A stretch of DNA of 55,248 bases from an uncultured Caulobacteraceae bacterium (GCA_903929535.1 CAIYVC010000117.1:1-55248), one strand, 5' to 3'; positions 35,401-44,000 are shown, numbered from the stretch's first letter. Numbers and translations: made by a program. The notes: generated by a model from the letters alone, not told the origin.

Positions 35401-35713
35401 CCTGACCCTGGGCGGCGCCGACGGCGACCAACTCGACCACCTGTGCTGCGGCGCCATGGGGCGGGCCGTCTTCCTGCGCGAGGCGGGCGCGGTCCTGGAC
35501 GACACTACGGCCCGGACGGCAGGGGACGCGATCCTCGACGATGTGGCTCTGGCGGGGCTCAGGTCAGGCTATCGTCTGGGCTGGCCGGCCGCGCTCAGCG
35601 TGCCGTCCTTCCACCAGGGCACCGCCGGGATAGGCTACACCCTGCTGCGCGCCGCCTACCCAGGGGCGCACCTGCCTCAGATCGCCGCCTTCGACCCGCC
35701 GCGCTGGCGCTAA
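32471..35713 (+). CDS. lanM: Class II lanthipeptide synthetase LanM with CCG zinc site
   Basis: The 1080-residue bifunctional enzyme phosphorylates and eliminates Ser/Thr and then closes thioether rings. The N-terminal dehydratase shows VVYKPKSL (K284, K286), SDLHHENVI (D359, H361) and IVDMETL (D376, E378). The C-terminal LanC domain has the active-site H886 (GLTHGAAG) and zinc ligands C948 (NWCNG), C992 and C993 (LCCGAMG). The CCG form, instead of CHG, is that of the substrate-tolerant ProcM group. It is the last of four ATGA-coupled genes. Its stop overlaps that of the convergent exporter operon. Confidence 0.95.
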   Translation: MSASDAITWARGLVGPAAFVWERSQPQFLANPPVPDPDRRRAEWAQRVGGGERGLFERYLNWEGIDAAAADRIISGVTLTDAAPTPPWAETLAALTEGLGEPEPQDMPDWRTGDPVPFEALWDKAAPVLWRLLCERAGDGIEGLGPLARETLLRQPLAGLADLMDRVLYAEFDAARSYQRAVDPFAAAGLFQRTVRDLLAAKLRPVFDSYPVAGRAAGTLVETWLDASAEFLQRLAADRADIAAAFPSAKGRVAQLQLGLSDRHRGGRFVAIAQFEGGSTVVYKPKSLATEGLYRDLLERLRSLGLDEAPSAPAVLERPHHGWVAAVVRADCEDAEAVARFYRRAGVHLMLFYLLGGSDLHHENVIAAGEEPVIVDMETLAHGRARYDVGGQVAAGTEAANAFFFDSVTRTGLLPRWELDARGGAFDLSGLGGGDVMTATKARQRRWKQLNSDGMRPDNDTRQSTDDSKPTPYSPPNQPRLADGPVALADHLDDVIDGFEAAYRLLQAHSKRLEDWRPIARLKTAPCRFIMRNTRLYAQLLLQAFTPGRMRDGFDASMPVEGLARALLMEDLGLDGAVHPLWSVLQAERREMAGLDIPVIGTEGDSDALFLTGARAEHALQQPPFARILANIRRLSDADRAQQVAYTRAAFAAASPSAPPDMPNRFVAIGQGEGGPDLWARAADVIARDIAAGAFRGSSGDAWWLSVMYYDRAQRWQVQPMVARFYDGASGTALFLAAHAAVTGNVDTLALATGTLNGFIAGLDQTDFRRSLFEGGIGAGLGAGSMVYALAHCAVLLDRPDALVAAGRLLGEITDERIAADSRLDLLGGAAGAILVAHMLHDHFPDEAMRVVCSGADHLLAQRMTMPDGGRAWPGLGSRPLVGLTHGAAGMAVALTRAAELTGVSAYAEAAGEALTYERSTYDQARGGWPDYRFAAKAGEEILQRNWCNGSAGIGLSRLMLGAGDAGNRADLDRAVALTLGGADGDQLDHLCCGAMGRAVFLREAGAVLDDTTARTAGDAILDDVALAGLRSGYRLGWPAALSVPSFHQGTAGIGYTLLRAAYPGAHLPQIAAFDPPRWR

Positions 35714-38673
35714 ACGAGCTGACGCGTGGCCAGATCGTGGAACAGGCCGCCCAGTTCCATCAGCTCGTCGTAGGTCCCGGTTTCCACAACCCGGCCCTTG
35801 TCGAGCACCACGATGCTGTCGGCGTTGACCACGGTCGACAGGCGATGGGCGATGACGATGCGGGTCACGTTGAGCCGGTCCAGACTGGAGGTGACGGTGG
35901 ACTGGGTGCGGTTGTCCAGGGCGCTGGTGGCTTCGTCCAGCAGGAGAATACGCGGGCTAGCCACGATCGCGCGGGCCAGAAGCACACGCTGCACCTGACC
36001 CCCGGACAGGGCTCCGCCGTTGTCGGAGATCACCGTTTCCATGCCCATCGGCATGGCGCGGATGTCGTCGGCCAGACCGACCTTCTCCGCCGCCGCCCAG
36101 GCTGCCTCGCTGGGCATAGTCAGGTGCCCGCCCAGGATGTTGTAGAGCAGGGTGCCGGGGAACAGCTTGCCGCCCTGCATGACCACGCCCATCTGGCGGC
36201 GCACTCGCTCCAGGTCCAGACCCTCCAGCGCCCGGCCGTCCAGAAGGATGGCACCTGTCTCCGGATGCTCGAAGCCCAGCAGCATGCGCAGCAGGGTTGA
36301 CTTACCGGTGCCGGAGGGGCCGACGATGGCCACGAACTGGCCGGGCTCGATGGTCAGCGACAGGTCGTTGAAGATCAGCGGCGAGTTCTCGTCGTAGCGG
36401 AAGGAGATGTGGCTGAACTCGATCCTGCCCGACAGCTTGCCGGGGTTGGCCTTGCCGCTGCTGACCTCCGGCGTCTCCTCCAGGATCGGCGCGGCGTAGG
36501 CGTAGAGGGGGCGAAGTGCGGCGATCGAGACGAAAGTCGAAGCCAAGCCCGAGATGCCCGTCAGGCCCTGGGTGAAGGCGCTGATGAAGGCCAGCAGCTG
36601 GCCCAGCTGCAACGCCTTGGGATTGCCCGGATCGGTCAGTTTCAGCTTGTCGATCAGGAAGAACAGGCCTGCCGTGCCGATCGGCAGGGCGGCGGCGGCG
36701 ATGACCTTGGTCACCTTCTCGATCCGCTCGGCGGCGTACTGCTGGCGGGTCAGCCGGCCCTGGTGGCGGCTCCATTGCAGGAAGGCTCGGTCCTCGGCGG
36801 CGGCCAGGCGCAGCTTGGAGATGGAGGTGGCGATCTGCAGCAGGATGCCCGCCGCCTTGCCTGTGGTGGAGATCACGTCGCGCTCGCGCCGCACCCGCAG
36901 CATGCCCAGGACCACGATGGCGACGGCTAAGAACGCGAAATAGCCGAAGGCGATCGCGGCCAGGGCCATGGAATAGTGGGCCATTAGCCCCAGCGAGATC
37001 ACGGCGAACATGCCCGACAGCAGCGACGACACCATGGTGCCGTTGACGGCCTTCTCGATCCGCTGGATCGCCATCACCCGCTGCACAAGGTCGCCCGCCA
37101 CATAGTCGCGGAAGAAGGCCGTGGGCAGGCGAAGGACGCGGTCCAGCACGCCGGACTGCAGGCGCGAGCCCGACCGACCCTCGATCCGCACCACGGCGAT
37201 CTGGGCGCCGTAGCGCAGGCCGAAGATGGTCACGGCCAGCATCCCCAACATCAGGCCCGTGGTGACCAGCTTGGGCAGGTCGAAGCTCGGGATGATGTTG
37301 TCGACGATGAAGCTGGTGGCGATCGGCACGGCCAGACCCAGGACCGAGGCGATCAGGCCGAGCCCCACGATCGAATAGAAGTCCGGCAGGCTCCAGCGGA
37401 TGGCGCCGCCGCCGATGTCCAGCCCCTTGAGGGGCCGGGCCGGCAGAGGGGCGTAGAACATGTGCGCCTCGCCTCGCAGGGCGGCCAGGGCGGGCTTGTC
37501 CAGCGGCCGCAGGCCATTGGTCGCCGGATCGTAGACTTCGTAACCCCCGCGCTGGCCGAAAGGCAGGATGGCCAGGGGGCGGCGGGCCTCGCCTTCGAGC
37601 AGCAGGAAGGCGCCGACGTCGCGCTCCCACCAGCCGGTCTCCAGCTTGACTGGCCGCAGGCGCAGCTGGTTCTCGCGGGCGATGTCGTCGATGGACAGGC
37701 CGCCGTCGCTGTCCTTGGCGTTGCGGTCAACCGGCGTGCGGATGCGGATGCTCTGCTGCGCCATCACCGCGGCGATGGCGCGGGTCAAAGGGTCGGCATG
37801 CTCGTCCACCGCCATGCGGCTGACGCGATCGCCGCCGCCGGCGAAGGGCGCGGACAGGTGGTCCAGCGCGGATTGGGCCGCGGCGATGTCGGCCTCGGTG
37901 CGCTCGCGCAGGCGGTTGATCTCGTCGACCGCGGCAAGGCGCAGGTTGATCGGCAGGATGTCCAGCACCGCCTGGTAGAAGCGCTGCAGCGCCGGCCAGA
38001 CACGACCGTCGCCCACCACCTGAGCGGTCGAGGCCGCCGACACGGTGGCCTTGCTGCGAAACGACACCCAGCTCGCCCGGCACAGGGGCAGGGGTGTCTG
38101 GGGGCCGACGCCGTCCAGGTCCTCGGAATCCAGCAGGAAGGGGGTGGCGTCGGCCGGCTCTATCCAAGCCACGCCCTGGGGGCAGGCCAGGCGCTGCTCG
38201 GCGCGCAGCGTCACGCTGCCGCCCGGCGTGATGGCGGCGTCGATGCGGGGCAGGGGCACGATATGGCGCGACAGGGCTTCCGATAGCCCCACCACCCACT
38301 CGTCGATCCGGTCGGCCAGGAGGCCACGCAGGGCCCCCTCCTTGCTCCAGGCGCGCAGGACGGCGAGGTCCAGCTCGACCACCTTGGTGCCGACGTGACC
38401 GACGGCCAACAGGCCCACCGGCTGCAGAGCCTCGCTGGAGTCGATGCCGAACAGAACGGCGTGCCTGTGTGCCGTGAACATGTGCTGGCGCTGGCCGATG
38501 GTGTCCTCGTCGGGCATCTCGGCCAGGAACAGCTCGACGGATCCCTCGACGATAACCAGGCAGCGTTCGGGGTTGTCCAGCAGGATCGGGGTGTTGCCGG
38601 CGATGGCGTAGGGCGCGCCCTGCTTGGCGGCCTTGGCGGTCAGCTCGGAGTCGAAATGGACGGTGTCGTTCAT
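35710..38673 (-). CDS. NHLM-type bacteriocin export ABC transporter, permease/ATPase subunit
   Basis: The 987-residue protein has an N-terminal region of about 380 residues that starts with a cyclic-nucleotide-binding-like stretch (residues 25-85), then six membrane helices and an ATPase domain. The ATPase shows Walker A GPSGTGKST (about 781-789), the signature LSGGQVQR (about 888), Walker B ILLLDEATSAL and the switch IAHRLS. This is the second ABC subunit found in NHLP bacteriocin clusters; it has no C39 peptidase. It is the last gene of the exporter operon. Confidence 0.92.
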   Translation of the reverse strand: MNDTVHFDSELTAKAAKQGAPYAIAGNTPILLDNPERCLVIVEGSVELFLAEMPDEDTIGQRQHMFTAHRHAVLFGIDSSEALQPVGLLAVGHVGTKVVELDLAVLRAWSKEGALRGLLADRIDEWVVGLSEALSRHIVPLPRIDAAITPGGSVTLRAEQRLACPQGVAWIEPADATPFLLDSEDLDGVGPQTPLPLCRASWVSFRSKATVSAASTAQVVGDGRVWPALQRFYQAVLDILPINLRLAAVDEINRLRERTEADIAAAQSALDHLSAPFAGGGDRVSRMAVDEHADPLTRAIAAVMAQQSIRIRTPVDRNAKDSDGGLSIDDIARENQLRLRPVKLETGWWERDVGAFLLLEGEARRPLAILPFGQRGGYEVYDPATNGLRPLDKPALAALRGEAHMFYAPLPARPLKGLDIGGGAIRWSLPDFYSIVGLGLIASVLGLAVPIATSFIVDNIIPSFDLPKLVTTGLMLGMLAVTIFGLRYGAQIAVVRIEGRSGSRLQSGVLDRVLRLPTAFFRDYVAGDLVQRVMAIQRIEKAVNGTMVSSLLSGMFAVISLGLMAHYSMALAAIAFGYFAFLAVAIVVLGMLRVRRERDVISTTGKAAGILLQIATSISKLRLAAAEDRAFLQWSRHQGRLTRQQYAAERIEKVTKVIAAAALPIGTAGLFFLIDKLKLTDPGNPKALQLGQLLAFISAFTQGLTGISGLASTFVSIAALRPLYAYAAPILEETPEVSSGKANPGKLSGRIEFSHISFRYDENSPLIFNDLSLTIEPGQFVAIVGPSGTGKSTLLRMLLGFEHPETGAILLDGRALEGLDLERVRRQMGVVMQGGKLFPGTLLYNILGGHLTMPSEAAWAAAEKVGLADDIRAMPMGMETVISDNGGALSGGQVQRVLLARAIVASPRILLLDEATSALDNRTQSTVTSSLDRLNVTRIVIAHRLSTVVNADSIVVLDKGRVVETGTYDELMELGGLFHDLATRQLV

Positions 38674-38674
38674 C

Positions 38675-40861
38675 TCAGCTCTCGATCAGCTTGGCGTAAT
38701 GCGACTTGAGCGCCATCAGCTCGTCATGGGTGCCGCGCTCCAGGACCTGGCCGCGGTGCATGAAGATGATCTCGTCGCAGTCGCGGATCGTGCTCAGGCG
38801 GTGGGCGATGATGAGGCAGGCGCAGCCGCGCCGGCGCAGGTTGTCGATGATCAGCTTTTCGGCGACCGGATCCAGCGCGCTGGTGGCTTCGTCCAGCACA
38901 AGCAGGGTAGGCTTGGTGACCAGGGCGCGGGCGATCTCGATGCGCTGGCGCTGGCCGCCGGAGAAGTTGCGCCCCGCTTCCTCGACCGCCGCGTCGTAGG
39001 CGCCCGAGCGCTGCACGATGGCCTCGTGGATTTCCGCATCCTTGGCCGCTGTGATCATGATCTCGTCCGGCAGGGTCTCGTCCCACAGGGCGATGTTGTC
39101 GCGGATGGTGCCTTCGAACAGGACGATGTCCTGGTCGACCACCGCCAGGGAGTTGCGCAGCAGCGGACGAGGGATGGCCGTGATCGGCCGCCCGTCCATC
39201 AGGATCTCGCCGCTCCAGGGCTGGTAGAGCCCGGTGACCAGTTTGCCGACGGTCGACTTGCCCGAGCCCGAGGCGCCGACCAGCGCCACGCGGGTGCCAG
39301 GGCGCAGATCGAGCGAGAAGTTCTCGATCAATGGCTTGTCCAGCGGATTGTAGCCGAAGGTCAGGCCCTTCAGCTCGACGTGCCCGCTCAGGCGGTTGAC
39401 GCTGCCCAGCGTGGTGGCCTGGGCGCGGGTTCCACTGGCCGCGTCGCGCTCGAACTCGTCAGCGATCGGGTGACGGATGACGTCCTCGACCTGGTCGATC
39501 ACGCCGCGCAGGCTCTGCAGCTGCAGCGCCGTGCCCATGACACTGCCCAGCGGCGCGTTGATGGCGCCCTGCAGCAACTGGAAGCCCAGTAGGGTGCCCA
39601 GAGTGATCTGCCCCTGCATCACCTGCCAGCCGCCCACCACCAGCACCGTCACCGTGGCGAACTGCGACAGAAAATCGGGGATGGCGGCGAAGATGGCGCC
39701 GACCTTGCCGGTGCGTTGCTCGTGGCCGACCACCAGGGCGTGCGAACCGGACCAGCTCTCGAAATAGGTGCCTTCGGAGGCGCTGGCCTTGAGGGTCTCC
39801 ACCATCTGCAGGCCGATCATGGTCTTACCGACCAGCTTGGTGGTGTCCAGCGTCGCCTTCTGCTGCTGCTCCTCGATGCGCTGCCGCATCTGCATAAACA
39901 GGGCGATATTGACCGCCGCGAACAGGGCCGCGATGAAGGCCAGCAGCGGGCTGAACCCGGCCATGATGATCAGGAACAGCAGGATCGAGACGCCGTCGAC
40001 GATGATCGAGGTGGCGTTCTTGCCCGCCTGGTCGCCGAGCTGCGTGGTCAGGCTGACGCGGCCGCCGATCTCCCCGGGGAAGCGCTGGGCATAGAAGGCG
40101 ATCGGCAGGCGCAGCATGCGCCAGACGAAGCGTGAGGAGGCGCGGGTCGTCACGCGCAGCCGCAGGCGGTCGGTGATGGTGCTCTGCAGCCAGCTGAGCA
40201 GGGCCTGGAACACTGCGGCGACCAGGAAGGCTGCCAGGATCCACACCACCCAGTCGGTCTGTTTATCGACAAGATACTGGTCGATGAAGGTGCGCGTGAA
40301 ACCCGGCAGGATGATGCCGAACACCGTGACGCCCAGGCCCGCGGCGATGATGAAACCGAAGGCGTCACGGCTGCCGTCCAGCCACGACATCATGCGGCCG
40401 ACCACGCCCGGGCGCTCGCCGCTGGCCTTGAATTCGGAGGTGCGCCGGAAGGTGAGGGCGACGCCGGAATAGATCCGGTCGAACTCCTCCTCGCTCAGGA
40501 GGCGTCGGCCCGCCGCTGGGTCGTTCAGGTGCACCTTGCCCTTCACAAACCCTTCGACCACCACGAAGTGGTTCATGTTCACGAAGGCGATGAACGGCGT
40601 CTTGACGTCCTTCAGGGCCTCGAAGGTAGTCTTGAAGCCCTTGGCGTCCAACCCGTGCATCCGCGCGGCGCGCAGGATGTTGCTGGCCTTAGCTCCGTCG
40701 CGCGAGACGCCGCAGGCCAGGCGCAGGTCCTCCAGCGTCAGCCACTTGCCGAAGCTGGCCAGCACCATAGACAGCGAGGCGGCCCCGCATTCCACGACCT
40801 CCACCTGCAGCACGGTGGGCGTCTTGACCCGATTGGTCGTCTGTCCCGGCTGGACGTTCAC
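38675..40861 (-). CDS. NHLM-type export ABC transporter with C39 leader peptidase
   Basis: The 728-residue protein begins with a C39 peptidase domain whose catalytic residues are all present: C25 (VECGAASLSMVL), H98 (NMNHFVV) and D114 (LNDPAAGRR). Six membrane helices follow, then an ATPase with GASGSGKST (about 533), FSGGQRQRIEIARAL and LLVLDEATSALDP. It should cut the precursors after the VAGG motif during export. It starts 4 bases after the HlyD-like gene and is followed after one base by the second ABC gene. Confidence 0.95.
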   Translation of the reverse strand: MNVQPGQTTNRVKTPTVLQVEVVECGAASLSMVLASFGKWLTLEDLRLACGVSRDGAKASNILRAARMHGLDAKGFKTTFEALKDVKTPFIAFVNMNHFVVVEGFVKGKVHLNDPAAGRRLLSEEEFDRIYSGVALTFRRTSEFKASGERPGVVGRMMSWLDGSRDAFGFIIAAGLGVTVFGIILPGFTRTFIDQYLVDKQTDWVVWILAAFLVAAVFQALLSWLQSTITDRLRLRVTTRASSRFVWRMLRLPIAFYAQRFPGEIGGRVSLTTQLGDQAGKNATSIIVDGVSILLFLIIMAGFSPLLAFIAALFAAVNIALFMQMRQRIEEQQQKATLDTTKLVGKTMIGLQMVETLKASASEGTYFESWSGSHALVVGHEQRTGKVGAIFAAIPDFLSQFATVTVLVVGGWQVMQGQITLGTLLGFQLLQGAINAPLGSVMGTALQLQSLRGVIDQVEDVIRHPIADEFERDAASGTRAQATTLGSVNRLSGHVELKGLTFGYNPLDKPLIENFSLDLRPGTRVALVGASGSGKSTVGKLVTGLYQPWSGEILMDGRPITAIPRPLLRNSLAVVDQDIVLFEGTIRDNIALWDETLPDEIMITAAKDAEIHEAIVQRSGAYDAAVEEAGRNFSGGQRQRIEIARALVTKPTLLVLDEATSALDPVAEKLIIDNLRRRGCACLIIAHRLSTIRDCDEIIFMHRGQVLERGTHDELMALKSHYAKLIES

Positions 40862-40865
40862 GGCC

Positions 40866-42137
40866 TTAGAGCCCCAGCTTGGTCAGGACGGTCTCGATAC
40901 GGGGCATCACCAGGGCGATCATCGGGATGCTGTCGGTGACGATCTTGCCTTCGGTCAGGGTGCCGGCAGTCACGCGCTGGGCCGGCCCCTTGCCGCTGGA
41001 CCAGCGGTAGCCGCTGATGGTCTTGGGATCGACCTTGAGCTCGACCACCGCCTGCACCGGCGCGCCGTCCTGCGACAGCGACTGCACCAGGGTAGCGTTC
41101 TTCAGGATGCGCATCATTCCTTCGGGCGTCGCGGCCAGAGACGAGACCTCGATCACGTTTCCCATGATGAAGCCGTCGCGCTCGACCCGCACCGAGTTGG
41201 GGATCACCTGCACTGGCATGCCCACGGCCACGGCGTGACCGCCGCTGGTGGGCGGCACGTACATGATCGCCACTAGAACCCCTGATCCGCCCTGGCCGCT
41301 GCCCGGCAGGACCCGCAGCAGGGGCGCGCCGCCGGAGGCCACTTCGCCTACGTTGACCAGCTGATCGGCCACAACGCCCCCGATAGGAGCGATCACTTCG
41401 CGGCCGACCTTCAGCCGTTCGGAGGAGCCGGAGATTTCGCGGTTAGCCGCGGCCAGGTTCATCTCGACGTCCATCATCTCTCGGCGGGCGCTGATGGTGT
41501 CGGTGGCGGCGCCGGCGTTGATGGAGACCAGGTCGCTACGCGCGGAGTCCAGCTGCGACCGGATGTCCGCCAGCTGCTGCTGGGCGGACAGGAAGCGGTC
41601 GCGGGTGATGATGCCTTCGTTCAACAGCTGCTGCTGGCCGGCGACCATCTGGGTCATCGCCGTCTCGGTTAGGCGCAGGGCGGCTATGCGGTCGTTCAGC
41701 GCCTTCCGACGCACCACATCGACCTGCGAGCGGGCTGCGGCTTGGCCGGAAAGGAACTTGGAGATGGCGACGGAGCGTTCCTGCAGCTTGGCAGCTTCGG
41801 TGCGGCGCTGCTGCACGGCCGCTTCCAGTTCCGGCTGACTGATGTAGGCGACCACCTGGCCGGCCTTGATGCGGTCGCCAGGGCGCACCAGCACCTGGGC
41901 CAGGCGTCCGCTCGCTGGAGCGACCACGTCGGCAACCCCCGCGCGGCTCAACAGCACGCCCTTGGCCTCGGTCTTGACCAGAGCCTGGTCGAAGATGGAC
42001 CACAGAAGGCCGATCACCGTGGCACCCAGGAGCACCGACAGCGAGATCCAGGCGAAAGAGGGAACCACCTTCAGCAGGGCATCGAGCTGCTCGGGATTGG
42101 GCGGGCGCGTGAGCGTCTTCTGGCGCGGCGGCAGCAT
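40866..42137 (-). CDS. HlyD-like NHLP bacteriocin secretion adaptor
   Basis: The 423-residue membrane fusion protein has one N-terminal helix (about residues 29-51), a lipoyl-like beta region (GVLLSRAGVADVVAPASGRLAQVLVRPGDRIKAGQVVAYI), a long coiled coil (about 115-250) and a beta-barrel end. It would bridge the inner-membrane ABC proteins to the TolC at 26177. It is the first gene of the three-gene exporter run. Confidence 0.93.
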   Translation of the reverse strand: MLPPRQKTLTRPPNPEQLDALLKVVPSFAWISLSVLLGATVIGLLWSIFDQALVKTEAKGVLLSRAGVADVVAPASGRLAQVLVRPGDRIKAGQVVAYISQPELEAAVQQRRTEAAKLQERSVAISKFLSGQAAARSQVDVVRRKALNDRIAALRLTETAMTQMVAGQQQLLNEGIITRDRFLSAQQQLADIRSQLDSARSDLVSINAGAATDTISARREMMDVEMNLAAANREISGSSERLKVGREVIAPIGGVVADQLVNVGEVASGGAPLLRVLPGSGQGGSGVLVAIMYVPPTSGGHAVAVGMPVQVIPNSVRVERDGFIMGNVIEVSSLAATPEGMMRILKNATLVQSLSQDGAPVQAVVELKVDPKTISGYRWSSGKGPAQRVTAGTLTEGKIVTDSIPMIALVMPRIETVLTKLGL

Positions 42138-42209
42138 GAATCCCCCTAAAAACCAGTGCGCACCGGAGGCGAGCCCTCCCGCTTTAACCGATGCGAATGA
42201 CGCCCCTGT

Positions 42210-42241
42210 GGCGTGCTCGCCACCCCAAGGCGGGCGACGCC
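42210..42241 (-). other. Hairpin in the leader between the PLP gene and the HlyD gene
   Basis: On the minus strand GGCGT pairs with ACGCC and, after a one-base bulge, GCCCGCC pairs with GGCGAGC with one mismatch, around a seven-base loop. It lies in the 191-base gap between the PLP enzyme stop and the HlyD start. No T-run follows, so it may be an attenuator or processing site, not a full terminator. Confidence 0.4.
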
Positions 42242-42328
42242 ATCAGTTCTCGACTGGGCCGGACGCAGGCGCCGTAGTCAAGGTCTCGCGGCCTCCCGAC
42301 GCGGCCGTTTTTTCGCATCGGAAGCGAC

Positions 42329-43561
42329 TCACGGAAGCACCCGCTCCTCGAAATCCCCACGCATGCAGTGGTTGGAACTCATCGCCGCGCCATAACCGCC
42401 CGCGTTCAGCAGGGCGACGCGATCGCCTTCGCGCAGCGGCGGCATCACCAGCCCCTCGCCCCACAGATCGAGCGCCTCGTTGATATTGCCCGCCAGGGTG
42501 ACGCGTTCGGTAGCGCCTGGGCGGGTCACGCAAGGGACCGGTTCGCAGGCGAGGTCGTAGAAGGCCGGTTCGGGATGCAGATTGAAGCCGCCGTTCAATC
42601 CGACGAACAGGGTGTCGCGCTTGCGCTCCGCGCCGGTCACCCCCAGCACCAGCACGCCCGCGTCCTTGACGATGTAGTCGCCGGGCTCCGCCGAGATGCG
42701 CACCGGGCGGCCCGCGAACAGCCGCGCTAGGCCGGCGCTCCAGCGCTCCAGATTCAGCGGCCGGTCGCCCGCACGGTGCGGCAGGCCGAGCCCGCCGCCG
42801 ACATTGACCTCGCGCACGTCCGCTAACCGGTCCAGCATTCGCGCGCAGGCGGCGGCGGCCTGTTCCCAAGCGTCCATCTGGGCGTCAAGGTAGCCGCATC
42901 CGAGGTGGAAATGGACCCTCTCGATCCTGAGGTTCGAGGCTGCGGCCAGGGCGACCGCCTCGTCCAGTTGCTCGTCGTAGATACCGAACTTGGTGGTGCG
43001 CGTGCCCGCATACGTTAGCCGTTCGCTGTCGCCGTAGCCGACGCCCAGGGCGGGGTTCAGGCGCAGGCCGACGGCCCGGCCCGGCGTCCGCTCGCCGATC
43101 TGGCGCAGCATCGCCAAGCCGTCGCAGTTGACCAGGACCTCCGGACGGCGCGCCAGGGCGTCGTGGTCCGAGCGCGAGACTGACACCCCGGTGTAGCTGA
43201 CGGCGGCCTCGGGGAAGCCGCAGGCCAGTGCCAGCTCCAGCTCGCCCGGCGAGCAGACGTCGGCGCCGCAGAGGCCGCTCTGGGCTAGGGCCTTTAGTAG
43301 CGGCGGAAAGCGATTGGCCTTGAGGGCGTAGAACAGTTGGCCGCCCATGCCGGTGGCGAGAAGGGCGTCCCGCACCCGCCCGGCGTTGGCCAGCACGCGC
43401 GCCTCGCTGTAGAGAAAGATTGGCCCGCCCGCCTCCGCCGCCAGGGCGTCTACATCGCGTCCCGCCAGGGTCAGGCGTCCGTTATCACGGTGCAGGTCGT
43501 CTCGGCGCCACCAGTCCACCGCCGCCTCAGCTCTGGACGGCCAGCCAGCTCGCACCATGGG
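42329..43561 (-). CDS. PLP-dependent decarboxylase family enzyme (fold type III)
   Basis: The 410-residue protein matches the alanine-racemase/ornithine-diaminopimelate decarboxylase fold: cofactor lysine K80 in LFYALKANRF, SPGELELAL, TKFGIY, the glycine-rich VNVGGGLGLPH, and EPGDYIV. The late substrate-side segment reads AGNINEALDLWGE where diaminopimelate and ornithine decarboxylases have a CES.D motif, so the substrate differs. The start at 43561 (MVRAGWP) overlaps the SET gene by 35 bases; the frame is open to 43660. A free amino acid or a peptide C-terminus could be the substrate; neither is shown. Confidence 0.8.
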   Translation of the reverse strand, partial: PMVRAGWPSRAEAAVDWWRRDDLHRDNGRLTLAGRDVDALAAEAGGPIFLYSEARVLANAGRVRDALLATGMGGQLFYALKANRFPPLLKALAQSGLCGADVCSPGELELALACGFPEAAVSYTGVSVSRSDHDALARRPEVLVNCDGLAMLRQIGERTPGRAVGLRLNPALGVGYGDSERLTYAGTRTTKFGIYDEQLDEAVALAAASNLRIERVHFHLGCGYLDAQMDAWEQAAAACARMLDRLADVREVNVGGGLGLPHRAGDRPLNLERWSAGLARLFAGRPVRISAEPGDYIVKDAGVLVLGVTGAERKRDTLFVGLNGGFNLHPEPAFYDLACEPVPCVTRPGATERVTLAGNINEALDLWGEGLVMPPLREGDRVALLNAGGYGAAMSSNHCMRGDFEERVLP

Positions 43562-44000
43562 CCGCGACGGCTTCGCGGCGGCCGGTGATCCAGCGGCGGC
43601 AGTTGGAAGCGCCGCAGGCGCAGCCGAACTGGCGGTGCAGCACGTCCTCGGTCGCCGCATAGTCGATGGTCAGCCACTCGCCCGGCTGGATATCGCGGAT
43701 GGCCACCACCTCCAGACGATGGACGTCCAGCACGCAGTTGGGATCGCAGCTGTGCTGCAGATAGCCGGCGAAGCCGCGGTCGACCATGTGCAGCACCGCG
43801 GTGATCTGCAGGCTGTGTTTGGAGACGGAGGCGCTGACCTCCCCGGTCATCCTGCCGACGACGCCCCCTCGCGAGTAGCCGCGCAGGGCGCGCACGCCCA
43901 AGCCAATCACGGCGTCCACCAGGACGATCTCGACTCCAGCTGGGGTTTCGGAACCGGGGCCCGACCGCTCGGGCGTTTCGACAGCTACCAACTTGGTCAA
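43527..44000 (-). CDS. Small SET-domain methyltransferase
   Basis: The 157-residue protein carries SET landmarks: HSCDPNC (residues 83-89, where eukaryotic members have NHSCxPN), LTIDYAATED (110-119) and a post-SET zinc cluster CACGASNC (C127, C129, C134). SET enzymes methylate lysine on proteins. The cores have no lysine, but the leaders do; ornithine, a shorter lysine analogue at core position 1, is an interesting alternative. It overlaps the PLP enzyme gene, and together they precede the exporter genes. Confidence 0.82.
   Translation of the reverse strand: MTKLVAVETPERSGPGSETPAGVEIVLVDAVIGLGVRALRGYSRGGVVGRMTGEVSASVSKHSLQITAVLHMVDRGFAGYLQHSCDPNCVLDVHRLEVVAIRDIQPGEWLTIDYAATEDVLHRQFGCACGASNCRRWITGRREAVAAHGASWLAVQS

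Noticed and set aside
42329-43561. Diaminopimelate decarboxylase LysA
   Set aside because: The fold and cofactor lysine fit, but the conserved CES.D substrate motif is replaced and the context is not lysine synthesis.
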